DNA from: Microbacterium halophytorum
GTDB lineage: Bacteria; Actinomycetota; Actinomycetes; Actinomycetales; Microbacteriaceae
Assembly: GCF_002970975.1 (NCBI RefSeq)
Contig: NZ_PNFA01000006.1
Span: 186,001 to 250,000 of the forward strand
DNA: 64,000 bases
Direction of reading: 5' to 3'
Within the stretch, counting starts at the first letter, position 1; every line of letters starts with the position of its first letter. A model generated the notes under the pieces. It was not told where the DNA came from and made no database searches. It saw only the letters and a list, made by a program, of their open reading frames with translations. Below, in pieces: positions 48,383 to 57,150 of the stretch. The translations under genes were made by a program, and so were the position numbers.

Positions 48383-49114
48383 GTGGCGCTGCACTTCGTC
48401 TCCGACGCGGCGGGAGCCGCCGTGCCGGGCGGCACGGTCGAGCTGACGGGGGCGGAGGCGCACCACGCCGCCGCCGTGAGGCGCGTGCGAGCGGGCGAGC
48501 GGGTCACGGTCACGGACGGGCGCGGGGCCTGGGCCACCGGCGAGGTCGAGGCGAGCGATGCGGCGAGCGTCGTCATCCGGGTCGCCTCGCGAGAGGATCG
48601 TCGGGCGGCCGAGCCGCGCCTCGTCCTCGTGCAGGCGCTCGCGAAGGGCGACCGCGACGAGATGGCGGTGCAGGCCGCGACCGAGCTGGGGGTCGACGAA
48701 GTCGTGCCGTGGCAGGCCGCACGGAGCGTCTCGCGCTGGGAGGGTAAGAAGCTCGTCAAGGGGCGCGAACGCTGGGCGGCGATCGTGCGCGAGGCCGCGA
48801 AGCAGGCGCATCGGGCGTGGGTCCCGGAAGTCGCAGAGCCGGTCACGACGACGCAGCTGGCCGCCCGCGCGGCCGCGGGCGGCATGCTCCTGCTCGATCC
48901 GTGGGCGAGCACCTCCCTGACGGCGGCCGAGCTGCCGTCGTCCGGCGAGGTGACCCTCGTCGTGGGCCCGGAGGGCGGCATCGCAGACGAAGAGATCGCC
49001 CGACTCGAGGCCGCGGGGGCCCGCGCCGTTCGGCTGGGGGAGACCGTACTGCGCACCTCCACTGCGGGGCCCGCCGCGCTCGCTGTGCTGAACGCCCGCT
49101 GGGGCCGCTGGTGA
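48383..49114 (+). CDS. rsmE: 16S rRNA m3U1498 methyltransferase
   Basis: RsmE of 243 residues, which methylates U1498 of 16S rRNA using S-adenosylmethionine. It has an N-terminal PUA-like domain and a SPOUT knot with VVGPEGGIADEEI and LGETVLRTSTAGPAAL, both diagnostic. GTG 48383 is one base after the dnaJ stop. The stop overlaps the lnt start. Confidence 0.95.
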   Translation: MALHFVSDAAGAAVPGGTVELTGAEAHHAAAVRRVRAGERVTVTDGRGAWATGEVEASDAASVVIRVASREDRRAAEPRLVLVQALAKGDRDEMAVQAATELGVDEVVPWQAARSVSRWEGKKLVKGRERWAAIVREAAKQAHRAWVPEVAEPVTTTQLAARAAAGGMLLLDPWASTSLTAAELPSSGEVTLVVGPEGGIADEEIARLEAAGARAVRLGETVLRTSTAGPAALAVLNARWGRW

Positions 49115-50715
49115 GTCGGCCTGCCGGGAGCGCGAGCCGCACCCGCCGGGAGAGCCGCGCCGCCGCGCGCGAGCTGTGGCGCCGACCGCCGCTGCCGCTG
49201 TGGGCGGCCGTGGCGATCGCCGCGGCCGGCGGCCTCGCCTTCGACCTCTCCTTCCCCGGCGTCGGGGCCTGGCCGCTCGCCTTCCTCGCCGTGACGGCGC
49301 AGCTCGTGGCTCTGATCGGGCGCAGGGCGTGGAGCGCCGTGCTCGTCGGCCTCGCCTTCGGCGTCTGCTTCTACTACCCGCACATCGACTGGATGCGCGG
49401 GTTCCTCGGCGACGACCCGCTGCGCTGGGTGCCGTGGGTCGCCCTGGCGGGCGTCGAGGCGGTGTTCATGGGGCTCGGCGCCGTGCTGATCACCCTCGGC
49501 TACCGGTTCACGGACGGCTGGGGCGGCCGGGCCCGCACAATCGCGGTACCGACGCTCGTCGCGGGGCTGTGGACCCTGCGCGAGCAGATCATGGGCTCGT
49601 GGCCCTACGGCGGCTTCGCCTGGGGGCGCGTCGGCATGAGCCAGTCGGAATCGCCGATCGCCCCCGTCGTCTCCTGGGTCGGCGTCGCGGGCCTGACGTT
49701 CCTGATGGTGTGGCTGTGCGCCATGGGCATCGAGGCCGTGCGCACCTATGCGCGGGCGCGGCGCGGCGGGTTGCCGCCCGCGCGCTGGGCGCTCGTCCCC
49801 GTGCCGTTCGCGGCACTGCTCGTGCTGCTCGTCGCCGCGCCCCAGTTCCCGACGGCCGTCGTCGGCACGATCACGGTGGGCGCCGTGCAGGGGAACGGGC
49901 CGACCGCCTACTTCGACGATCGCGAGTACCTCGATCCGGCGCGCGCTCAGCTGGACGCGTCCGGGCCCGTCGCCGACGCAGACGTCGACGTCGCGCTCTG
50001 GCCGGAGGGCGGCATCGGCGGCGACCCGATGAACGACCCGCAGGCGGCCGCCGTGCTCGACGCGGCGACCGAGCTCTACGGCGCACCGCTGATCGCGAAC
50101 GCCGCCGTCGCGGTCGGCGCCGACGATATCTACAACACGTCGATGGTGTGGGAAGACGGCGGGCCGACGCAGACCCACGCGAAGCGCCACCCCGTGCCCT
50201 TCGGAGAGTACGTGCCCAACCGCGAGATCTTCGAGCGGATCGTGCCGTCGCTGATCGGCATGCTGCAGCGGGAGTACACCCCCGGGACCGATGCGCCGCT
50301 GTTCGAGGTCGCCGGGGCCCGCATCGGCCTCGCGATCTGCTTCGACGTGATCAGCGATTCGCTCGTCCGCGAGGGCGCGACGGACGGCGCGCAGGTGTAC
50401 ATGCTGCAGACGAACAACGCCGACTTCCGCGACAGCGACGAGAGCGTGCAGCAGCTCGCCTTCGCACGGATGCGGGCGATCGAGACGGGGCGCACGGTCG
50501 TGAACCTGTCGACGGTCGGCGTCAGCGAGATCATCGCCTCCGACGGCGCGGCGCTCGACCGCGTCGAGGCGGGCGAGGCCGGCGCGATGGTCGACACCGT
50601 CGAGCTTCGCGAGGGCCTCACCCCGGCGATGACCATCGGCCCGTGGCTCGCGCCGGTGCTGACCTGGGGTGCGCTGGCCGCCCTCGTCGTCATCCGGATC
50701 GCCCGGCGCCGCTGA
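49111..50715 (+). CDS. lnt: Apolipoprotein N-acyltransferase
   Basis: Membrane enzyme of 534 residues that N-acylates the lipid-modified cysteine of lipoproteins. About seven helices surround an extracytoplasmic carbon-nitrogen hydrolase domain with Glu299 (LWPEGG), Lys358 (AKRHPVPFGEY) and Cys410 (AICFDVIS), the expected triad. The usual CYE next to the nucleophile reads CFD. GTG 49111 overlaps the rsmE stop (GTGA). Two lipoproteins encoded in this window are potential substrates. Confidence 0.92.
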   Translation: MSRPAGSASRTRRESRAAARELWRRPPLPLWAAVAIAAAGGLAFDLSFPGVGAWPLAFLAVTAQLVALIGRRAWSAVLVGLAFGVCFYYPHIDWMRGFLGDDPLRWVPWVALAGVEAVFMGLGAVLITLGYRFTDGWGGRARTIAVPTLVAGLWTLREQIMGSWPYGGFAWGRVGMSQSESPIAPVVSWVGVAGLTFLMVWLCAMGIEAVRTYARARRGGLPPARWALVPVPFAALLVLLVAAPQFPTAVVGTITVGAVQGNGPTAYFDDREYLDPARAQLDASGPVADADVDVALWPEGGIGGDPMNDPQAAAVLDAATELYGAPLIANAAVAVGADDIYNTSMVWEDGGPTQTHAKRHPVPFGEYVPNREIFERIVPSLIGMLQREYTPGTDAPLFEVAGARIGLAICFDVISDSLVREGATDGAQVYMLQTNNADFRDSDESVQQLAFARMRAIETGRTVVNLSTVGVSEIIASDGAALDRVEAGEAGAMVDTVELREGLTPAMTIGPWLAPVLTWGALAALVVIRIARRR

Positions 50716-50752
50716 GGCGGTATCCGGACGCGCGGTGGCATACGCTGGCGGC

Positions 50753-50959
50753 ATGGCTGAGGACAAGCGGTCGGAGCTCACGGGCGAGAAGTACTGGTTC
50801 AACATCCGGACCGAGAAGGTGGAGTTCGGTCGGCTGTCGCCGGCCGTGCACCGCATCGGCCCGTTCGACACGGAGGCGGAGGCCGCGCGCGCCCCCGAGA
50901 TCGTCGCCGAGCGCGCGAGGGCGTGGGAAGCCGAGGACGAAGAGGAGCGCGGCGCCTGA
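50753..50959 (+). CDS. Small SPOR-like protein
   Basis: Acidic cytoplasmic protein of 68 residues: KYWFNIRTEKVEFGRLSP, then HRIGPFDTEAEAARAPEIV and an acidic tail. It belongs to a small conserved actinobacterial family usually labelled SPOR domain-containing, sometimes misnamed methionine aminopeptidase. Function is unknown. ATG 50753 is six bases after TACGCT (50741-50746), suggesting leaderless expression independent of lnt. Confidence 0.8.
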   Translation: MAEDKRSELTGEKYWFNIRTEKVEFGRLSPAVHRIGPFDTEAEAARAPEIVAERARAWEAEDEEERGA

Positions 50960-51003
50960 CGAACGCACGCCACCGCGTAACGTCGCGGAAACCTGGGGTG
51001 GCA

Positions 51004-51009
51004 TAGGCT
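51004..51009 (+). promoter_or_regulatory. Probable -10 box of the glnA gene
   Basis: TAGGCT about 100 bases before the glutamine synthetase start. The transcript would carry a leader that folds into the hairpin described separately. Confidence 0.5.
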
Positions 51010-51021
51010 GACGTGAGTCGA

Positions 51022-51072
51022 CAAGTCTCGGCCGAGCCTGCTCGGGATTCCGGCGGGCCGACGGGAGACTTG
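51022..51072 (+). promoter_or_regulatory. Leader hairpin before glnA
   Basis: CAAGTCTC (51022-51029) pairs perfectly with GAGACTTG (51065-51072), with a further GGCC/GGCC pairing inside. I do not recognise a known riboswitch. Confidence 0.4.
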
Positions 51073-51108
51073 CGGAGTTGCCCCGCGACGCCCCGAGAGG
51101 ACATTTCG

Positions 51109-52446
51109 ATGGACAAGCAGATGGACTTCGTGCTCCGCACGATCGAGGAGCGCGGCGTCAAGTTCGTGCGCCTGTGGTTCACCGACGTGATCGGCACGCT
51201 CAAATCGGTCTCGATCGCCCCGGCCGAGGTGGAGGGCGCGTTCAGCGAGGGCATCGGCTTCGACGGCTCCGCCATCGAGGGCCTCACCCGCTCGCACGAG
51301 TCCGACCTCCTGGCGCATCCGGAGCCGTCGACGTTCCAGGTACTGCCATGGCGCGGCACGATCGACCCCGCTGCCGGCATGTTCTGCGAGATCCGCACGC
51401 CCGACGGGCAGCCGGCCGTCTCCGACCCGCGCAATGTGCTGAAGCGTTCGCTCGAGAACGCCGCCGATGCCGGTTTCAGCTTCTACATCCACCCCGAGAT
51501 CGAGTTCTACCTCCTGAAGTCGCGGCAGTTCGGCCAGGAGGGCCCCGTTCCCGTCGACTCGGCCGGCTACTTCGACAACGTTCCGGGCGGCACGGCCCAC
51601 GACTTCCGCCGCAGCGCGGTGCGCATGCTCGAAGACCTCGGCATCTCGGTCGAGTACTCCCACCACGAGGGCGGCCCCGGCCAGAACGAGATCGACCTGC
51701 GCTACGCGGATGCGCTCACGATGGCCGACAACATCATGACCTTCCGCACGGTCGTGAAGGAGGTCGCGATCGAGCAGGGCGTGCACGCGACGTTCATGCC
51801 GAAGCCGTTCGCCGACCAGCCGGGCTCCGGCATGCACACCCACATGTCGCTCTTCGAGGGCGACGGCAACGCGTTCTACGAGGAGGGCGCCGAGTACCAG
51901 CTCTCGCAGGTCGGCCGCCAGTTCGTCGCGGGCCTGCTGACGCACGCCCGCGAGATCGCGGGGGTGACGAACCAGTTCACCAACTCGTACAAGCGGCTGT
52001 GGGGCGGCGACGAGGCGCCCAGCTACGTCACGTGGGGCCACACGAACCGCTCGGCGCTCGTGCGCGTGCCCCGCTACAAGCCGGGCAAGGGCAGCTCGGC
52101 GCGCATCGAGCACCGAGGCATCGACTCGGCCGCCAACCCGTATCTCGCGTACGCGCTCATGCTGGCCGCCGGTCTAAAGGGCATCCAGGAGGGCTACGAG
52201 CTCCCGGCCGAGGCTGCGGACAACGTGTGGGCGCTGAACGAGCGCGAGCGCAGGGCGCTCGGCTACAAGGCGCTCCCGACATCGCTCGACGAGTCCGTCG
52301 CCGCGATGGAGGACTCGGAGCTCGTCGCCGAGACCCTCGGCGAGACGGTGTTCAGCTACGTGCTGGCGAACAAGCGCGAGGAGTTCCAGCGCTATCGCCA
52401 CCAGATCACGCCGTTCGAGCTGAACACGCAGATGAACATCGTCTGA
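51109..52446 (+). CDS. glnA: Glutamine synthetase, GlnA2 type
   Basis: Type I glutamine synthetase of 445 residues, converting glutamate, ammonia and ATP to glutamine. It has the beta-grasp domain with GFDGSAIEG, metal-ligand segments FYIHPEIEFYLL and GSGMHTHMSLF, and the C-terminal AANPYLAYALMLAAG. The C-terminal GYELPAEAADNVWALNERER is the pattern of actinobacterial GlnA2 rather than GlnA1, and it lacks the GlnA1-type adenylylation segment. ATG 51109 gives the family N-terminus MDKQMDFVLRTIEERG; a frame extending to 51013 is treated as leader. glnE follows 10 bases after the stop. Confidence 0.93.
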   Translation: MDKQMDFVLRTIEERGVKFVRLWFTDVIGTLKSVSIAPAEVEGAFSEGIGFDGSAIEGLTRSHESDLLAHPEPSTFQVLPWRGTIDPAAGMFCEIRTPDGQPAVSDPRNVLKRSLENAADAGFSFYIHPEIEFYLLKSRQFGQEGPVPVDSAGYFDNVPGGTAHDFRRSAVRMLEDLGISVEYSHHEGGPGQNEIDLRYADALTMADNIMTFRTVVKEVAIEQGVHATFMPKPFADQPGSGMHTHMSLFEGDGNAFYEEGAEYQLSQVGRQFVAGLLTHAREIAGVTNQFTNSYKRLWGGDEAPSYVTWGHTNRSALVRVPRYKPGKGSSARIEHRGIDSAANPYLAYALMLAAGLKGIQEGYELPAEAADNVWALNERERRALGYKALPTSLDESVAAMEDSELVAETLGETVFSYVLANKREEFQRYRHQITPFELNTQMNIV

Positions 52447-52456
52447 GGCGCCCCGC

Positions 52457-55456
52457 ATGGTCTCCAGGGACCGGATCGAGGCGCACACGGGCCTCATCCG
52501 GCTCGGCTTCACCCGCATCGCCGAGGTCCTCGGTGAGCTCGACGAGCTCGCCGAGCTCACCGGCACCGATCGCGATGCGATCGTCGAGGCGAGCGTCGGG
52601 GCCGCCGACCCGAACGAGGCCCTCCGCTCGCTGAACAGGATCGCCCGCGCCGACGCCCCCGGCGTCGCGGCGGTGCTGGCCGACGAGCGGGTGGGCGCGA
52701 CGGCGTGGCGGCTGCTGGGCGCTTCGCGCGGCTTCGGCGAGTTCTTCGTGCGCCGCCCTGCGAGCCTCGAAGTGCTCATCGGCGCGGGCGTCGCCCTGCC
52801 GACGCCGGATGAGATGGCGGCCGCCCTGACGCGCGCCGTCGGCGGAGCCCCCGCCGGTTTCGCCGGTACCTGTGACGAGTCCGCATGGGTGGCGCTGCGC
52901 GTCGCGTACCGCGAGCAGCTCGCGCGCATCGCGGCCTTCGACCTGCTGGCGGAGGAACCGCTCGCCGTCGTCGCCGACGTCTCGCTCGCGCTGAGCGACC
53001 TCGCGGCGGCGGCGGTCGAGGCCTCGCTCGCGGTCGCGCGCGCGCAGCTCGTGTCGGGGACGGGCGGCGCGGGGCGCTTCCCGCAGGCCGACGTCGAAGC
53101 GACGCAGCTGTCGGTCATCGGCATGGGGAAGACCGGGGCCCGCGAGCTGAACTACGTCAGCGACGTCGATGTGATCTTCGTGGCGGACGCCGCCGAGGGC
53201 GCCGACATCGCCGAGTCGCGGATGCTCGACATCGCCACGCGGCTCGCGCGGCAGACCATCCGGGGCATCTCCGGCTTCGAGACCGAACCGCCGCTGTGGG
53301 AGGTCGATGCGAACCTCCGGCCGGAGGGCAAGAAGGGTGCCCTCGTGCGCACCCTCGCCTCGCACGTCGCCTATTACGACCGCTGGGCGGAGAACTGGGA
53401 GTTCCAGGCGCTGCTCAAGGCACGCCCGCTCGCGGGGGACGCGGCGCTCGGGGAGGCGTACATCGCGGCGGTCTGGCCGCACGTGTGGGAGAGCTCGGGC
53501 CGCGACGGCTTCGTCAGCGGAGTGCAGCGGATGCGCCAGCGCGTCGAGGAGCACATCCCGCAGGACGAAGCGGACCGGCAGCTGAAGCTCGGCAGCGGCG
53601 GCCTGCGCGATATCGAGTTCGCGGTGCAGCTGCTCCAGCTCGTGCACGGCCGAATGGACGACGCGATCCGGCAGCGGGGCACCCTCGAGGCGCTCGACGC
53701 GCTGGCGGACCAGGCGTACATCAGCCGCGACGACGCCGCGGCGTTCGCGGCCGACTACAGGGTGCTGCGGCTCTGGGAGCACCGGCTGCAGATGCAGGGG
53801 CTCAGCCGCACCCACCTGATGCCCGCGGACGACGACGGCCGCAGGGTGCTGGCCAGGGCATCCGGGTTCGGCTCCGCGGGCGAGCTCACCGCCGAGTGGG
53901 CGCGGGTGCGCCGCGATGTGCGCGACATCCACGTGCGCATCTTCTACCGCCCGCTCCTCGGTGCGGTCGCGGCGCTCGGCGACGACGAGGTGCGGCTCTC
54001 GCCCACGTCGGCGAGGGCGAGGCTCGCGGCGATCGGCTTCCGCGACCCCGACGGGTCGCTGCGGCACCTGCAGGCGCTCACGCAGGGCATCAGCCGCAAG
54101 GCGCAGATCCTGCGCCACATCGCGCCCGTCATGCTCCGCTGGTTCGCCGACGGCGCCGACCCCGACTACGGCCTGCTGACGTTCCGCAAGCTCAGCGAGT
54201 CGGTGGGGAGCACGTCGTGGTTCCTGCGCGTGCTCCGCGACGCCGCGGGGGCGGCCGAGAAGCTGACCAAGCTGCTCTCAGGCTCCCGCTTCGTGTGCGA
54301 CCTGATGGACATGATCCCCGAGTCCGTCGCGTGGCTCGAGAGCGACCAGAAGCTCCGGCCGCGCACGGCGGCGCAGATCGACGGCGAGGCGCGGGCGATC
54401 CAGGCGCGGCACGCCACGATCGAGTCGGCGATGAAGGCGGTGCGCGCGATGCGCCGTCGCGAACTGCTGCGCGCGGCGATGGCGTCGATGCTCGGCGTCA
54501 TCACGATGCCCGAGCTCTCGGCCGCCCTCACGGCGATCACGGAGGCGACGATCCAAGCGACCCTGCGCGCCGTCGTCCGCGAGGTCGTGCCCGAGGAGGA
54601 CGAGTCGTTGGACTTCGCGATCATCGGCATGGGGCGCCTCGGGGGAGCCGAGGTCGGCTTCGGCAGCGACGCCGACATCCTGTACGTCTACCGGCCGGAG
54701 GCGGTCGACCCGCAGCGCGCCCAGAAGCTCGCCGAGAGGATCGTGGCGGAGTTCCGCCGAGTCGTCGAGGACGCGCGCGTTCCGCTCGAGCTCGACGCCG
54801 AGCTGCGCCCGGAGGGCAAGAAGGGCCCGATCGTGCGCAGCCTGGAGGCGTACCGGGCGTACTACTCGCGCTGGTCCCTGTCGTGGGAGGCGCAGGCGCT
54901 CCTGCGCGCCCGCGGCATCGCCGGCTCCGCGAAGCTGATCGATGCGTTCATGGAGATGGCCGACGAGGTGCGCTATCCGGAGGAGCCGTCGGAGCAGGGA
55001 CTGCGCGAGATCCGGCTCATCAAGGCGCGCGTCGAGGGGGAGCGGCTGCCGCAGGGCGTCGACCCGAAGCGGCACCTCAAGCTCGGGCCGGGGGCCCTCA
55101 GCGACGTGGAGTGGCTCGTGCAGCTCCTGCAGCTCCAGCACGCCCACCGCGTGGAGGGGATGCGCACGACGTCGACGCTCGGGGCCCTGGCCGCCGCCGA
55201 GGCGGACGGTCTCGTCGACGACGACGCCGCCGTGCGGTTCCGCGAGGCGTGGCTCCTGGCGACCCGTCTGCGGTCGGCCAACACACTGCTGACGGGGCGC
55301 TCGAGCGACGTCCTGCCGACGGACGCAGGGGAGCTCGATGCGATCGCGCGCATCCTCGACTACGATGCCGGCTCGGCGATGGAGCTCGAGGAGGACTGGG
55401 CCCGCACGTCCCGCCGCGCCCGCTACGCCTTCGAGCGCCTCTTCTACGACGCCTGA
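52457..55456 (+). CDS. glnE: Bifunctional glutamine synthetase adenylyltransferase/deadenylylase
   Basis: GlnE of 999 residues that adenylylates and deadenylylates glutamine synthetase according to nitrogen state. Two nucleotidyltransferase domains are present: GMGKTGARELNYVSDVDVIF near 222-241 (deadenylylase half) and GMGRLGGAEVGFGSDADILY near 723-744 (adenylylase half), each followed by a helical GlnD-like domain. The second domain is intact (GSDAD). ATG 52457 starts ten bases after the glnA stop, so they form an operon. Confidence 0.96.
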   Translation: MVSRDRIEAHTGLIRLGFTRIAEVLGELDELAELTGTDRDAIVEASVGAADPNEALRSLNRIARADAPGVAAVLADERVGATAWRLLGASRGFGEFFVRRPASLEVLIGAGVALPTPDEMAAALTRAVGGAPAGFAGTCDESAWVALRVAYREQLARIAAFDLLAEEPLAVVADVSLALSDLAAAAVEASLAVARAQLVSGTGGAGRFPQADVEATQLSVIGMGKTGARELNYVSDVDVIFVADAAEGADIAESRMLDIATRLARQTIRGISGFETEPPLWEVDANLRPEGKKGALVRTLASHVAYYDRWAENWEFQALLKARPLAGDAALGEAYIAAVWPHVWESSGRDGFVSGVQRMRQRVEEHIPQDEADRQLKLGSGGLRDIEFAVQLLQLVHGRMDDAIRQRGTLEALDALADQAYISRDDAAAFAADYRVLRLWEHRLQMQGLSRTHLMPADDDGRRVLARASGFGSAGELTAEWARVRRDVRDIHVRIFYRPLLGAVAALGDDEVRLSPTSARARLAAIGFRDPDGSLRHLQALTQGISRKAQILRHIAPVMLRWFADGADPDYGLLTFRKLSESVGSTSWFLRVLRDAAGAAEKLTKLLSGSRFVCDLMDMIPESVAWLESDQKLRPRTAAQIDGEARAIQARHATIESAMKAVRAMRRRELLRAAMASMLGVITMPELSAALTAITEATIQATLRAVVREVVPEEDESLDFAIIGMGRLGGAEVGFGSDADILYVYRPEAVDPQRAQKLAERIVAEFRRVVEDARVPLELDAELRPEGKKGPIVRSLEAYRAYYSRWSLSWEAQALLRARGIAGSAKLIDAFMEMADEVRYPEEPSEQGLREIRLIKARVEGERLPQGVDPKRHLKLGPGALSDVEWLVQLLQLQHAHRVEGMRTTSTLGALAAAEADGLVDDDAAVRFREAWLLATRLRSANTLLTGRSSDVLPTDAGELDAIARILDYDAGSAMELEEDWARTSRRARYAFERLFYDA

Positions 55457-55495
55457 CGCCGCGCCCCGGTACCCGCCCGCACCCGCATCGGCACC

Positions 55496-55560
55496 CCGCC
55501 GCGGTCGCGGATGACGCGCCATCGGGGCGAAGTTCGGCGCGTCTTCTGCGACCGCGGCGG
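55496..55560. terminator. Nested hairpin after glnE
   Basis: Outer perfect 13-base stem (55496-55508 with 55548-55560) and inner perfect 8-base stem (55513-55520 with 55536-55543) around a 15-base loop, 40 bases after the glnE stop. Confidence 0.6.
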
Positions 55561-55580
55561 TGGCCCCGTGGGCCGGTCGG

Positions 55581-55635
55581 GAACCGAGGGCGAACGCCGG
55601 GCGAACGGGGTGGGAACCCCCTGGGAACGGGGCCG
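55581..55635. repeat. Five 11-base direct repeats
   Basis: GAAC recurs at 55581, 55592, 55603, 55614 and 55625, an exact 11-base period, followed each time by a G/C-rich seven-base part. On the minus strand the units read GTTCnCCnnnn, resembling the GTTCACC units of actinobacterial PHO boxes. The remaining gap to 55695 holds nothing I recognise. Confidence 0.75.
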
Positions 55636-55695
55636 GATGGCCGATACCGGGCGTTGGCCGGAAGAGGACGTGTCGCGTGTCCTGGCGCGTTTCTG

Positions 55696-55989
55696 TCAGC
55701 GGCGGGCGTCGCCGGAGGGGTCGTTCACACCCCGCTCGGACCTGCGGCGGCTGCGGTGCTTCAAGAACGTCCTGGCGAGCGAACCGACCGCCAGGATCAG
55801 CAGACCCGTGCCGAAGCCCAGGCCCGCCGCGGCCAGCCAGGGGCTGTAGAAGACGCCTGCGAGCACGACGAGGGCGATCGTCAGGAGCCCCACCGGCCAC
55901 GGCCTGACACCGCGGTGCCCGAGCATGTCGCTCGCGACGATCGCGGCCGCGGCGCAGAGTGCGAGCACGATCCAGTGCAGGATGGTCAC
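55696..55989 (-). CDS. Small membrane protein, unknown function
   Basis: Protein of 97 residues with three predicted membrane helices (about 5-22, 31-48, 50-75) and a basic, Arg-rich C-terminal tail (KHRSRRRSERG). I do not recognise a family. GTG 55989 is chosen because the first helix begins at once and the -10 box TATGCT (minus strand, 55996-56001) is six bases upstream. It is divergent from the peptide importer operon. Confidence 0.7.
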   Translation of the reverse strand: MTILHWIVLALCAAAAIVASDMLGHRGVRPWPVGLLTIALVVLAGVFYSPWLAAAGLGFGTGLLILAVGSLARTFLKHRSRRRSERGVNDPSGDARR

Positions 55990-56152
55990 GTTCTGAGCAT
56001 AACGTCGTTGCGAGGCCGAGTCGGGTTCGCAACCGGTCAGACCGGCGGTTACCGTATTCGAGACGTGCCGGCGACGCTGCCGGATTCTTCGAGGAGGACG
56101 CAGACCCATATGACGATCACACGGGTGCCCGATAGGCCGGTATGGAGCCGCC

Positions 56153-57145
56153 GTGCTTAGGTTCATCTCGCTGCGGGTTCTCACCTACGCGATCCTGGCC
56201 TTCGTCGCCACGAGCTTCGCCTACCTGCTCGCCGCAGGCCTCATGCACCCGGAAGCGGTCCTCTACCCGCCGATGGCGACGGAACCAGTGCCAGCGGCGA
56301 CGGCCCAGCAGTACCTCGACGTGCGCAACGTCAACCCCGACACCCCGCTCTTCCAGCGCTACGCCAACTGGCTCGGCGGCCTGCTGCGCGGCGACCTCGG
56401 GGTCACGACGGGAACCAACAAGTCGATGGTGCCCGTCACGGAGGAGCTCGCGAACCGCATCCCGATCAGTCTCCGCCTCGTCGTGATCGGCACCGTCATC
56501 GGCACGGCGCTCGGCGTCCTCATCGGCATGGTCTCGGCCGTGCGCCGCGGCTCGTGGGACGACCGCCTCACAACGCTCGGCGCCTTCGTCATCCTCGCGC
56601 TGCCGACGCCCGTGATCATCCTGATCGTGCAGCAGATCAACCAGGGGTTCATGGACCTCACGGGGTGGGGTCTGCCGGCGATCAACCCGATCAACCCGTT
56701 GCTCGAGCCGGGTTCGTGGGAGGCGATCTCGTACCAGATCAAGGCCCTCGTGATGCCGACGATCGTCATCGCCGTCACGGCCGCCGCGTCGTACTCGCGG
56801 TACATGAAGGTCACGACTCTCGACGTGCTCGGCAGCGACTACCTCCGCACCGCGAGGGCGAAAGGCCTCACGCGCCGCCGCGCGATGAACCGGCACGGGC
56901 TCCGGATGGCGCTGATCCCGATGGGGCAGTACTTCGCTTTCGCGGTCGGGGCCGCGTTCTCGGGCTCGCTCTTCGTCGAGCTGATGTTCAACTGGCAGGG
57001 CATCGGCCGATTCGCGATCTCGTCGATCTCCCTCGCCGACGTCAACGGAACCGTCGGCGTCGTCCTGTACACCGCCGTGCTGACCCTGCTCTCCGCCACC
57101 CTGGCGGACATCCTGCAGGGCGCGCTCGACCCGAGGGTGAGGTGA
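56153..57145 (+). CDS. Peptide/nickel-type ABC transporter permease (DppB type)
   Basis: Membrane permease of 330 residues: an N-terminal helix (about 7-30), an extracytoplasmic region, then five helices. The EAA loop includes RTARAKGLTRRRAMNRHGLR. It pairs with the next permease for import of peptides or similar solutes. GTG 56153 is supported by GGAG five bases upstream. A 16-codon open frame (56110-56160, ATG to TAG) overlaps this start and could couple translation. First gene of a five-part importer. Confidence 0.92.
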   Translation: MLRFISLRVLTYAILAFVATSFAYLLAAGLMHPEAVLYPPMATEPVPAATAQQYLDVRNVNPDTPLFQRYANWLGGLLRGDLGVTTGTNKSMVPVTEELANRIPISLRLVVIGTVIGTALGVLIGMVSAVRRGSWDDRLTTLGAFVILALPTPVIILIVQQINQGFMDLTGWGLPAINPINPLLEPGSWEAISYQIKALVMPTIVIAVTAAASYSRYMKVTTLDVLGSDYLRTARAKGLTRRRAMNRHGLRMALIPMGQYFAFAVGAAFSGSLFVELMFNWQGIGRFAISSISLADVNGTVGVVLYTAVLTLLSATLADILQGALDPRVR

Positions 57146-57150
57146 TCCGG

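Noticed and set aside
51013..51108. N-terminal extension of glutamine synthetase from GTG 51013
   Set aside because: The extension is not family-like and covers the leader hairpin. ATG 51109 gives the conserved N-terminus.
46063..52113. A 2016-codon open frame on the minus strand across hrcA, dnaJ, rsmE, lnt and glnA
   Set aside because: It lies antisense to five well-supported genes. Its translation is low-complexity Arg/Val/Leu/Asp typical of the opposite frame in high-GC DNA.
55511..55907. Two short plus-strand open frames (112 and 115 codons) over the glnE downstream region
   Set aside because: They run through the hairpin and repeats and are antisense to the small membrane protein. No ribosome-binding site or recognisable composition is present.
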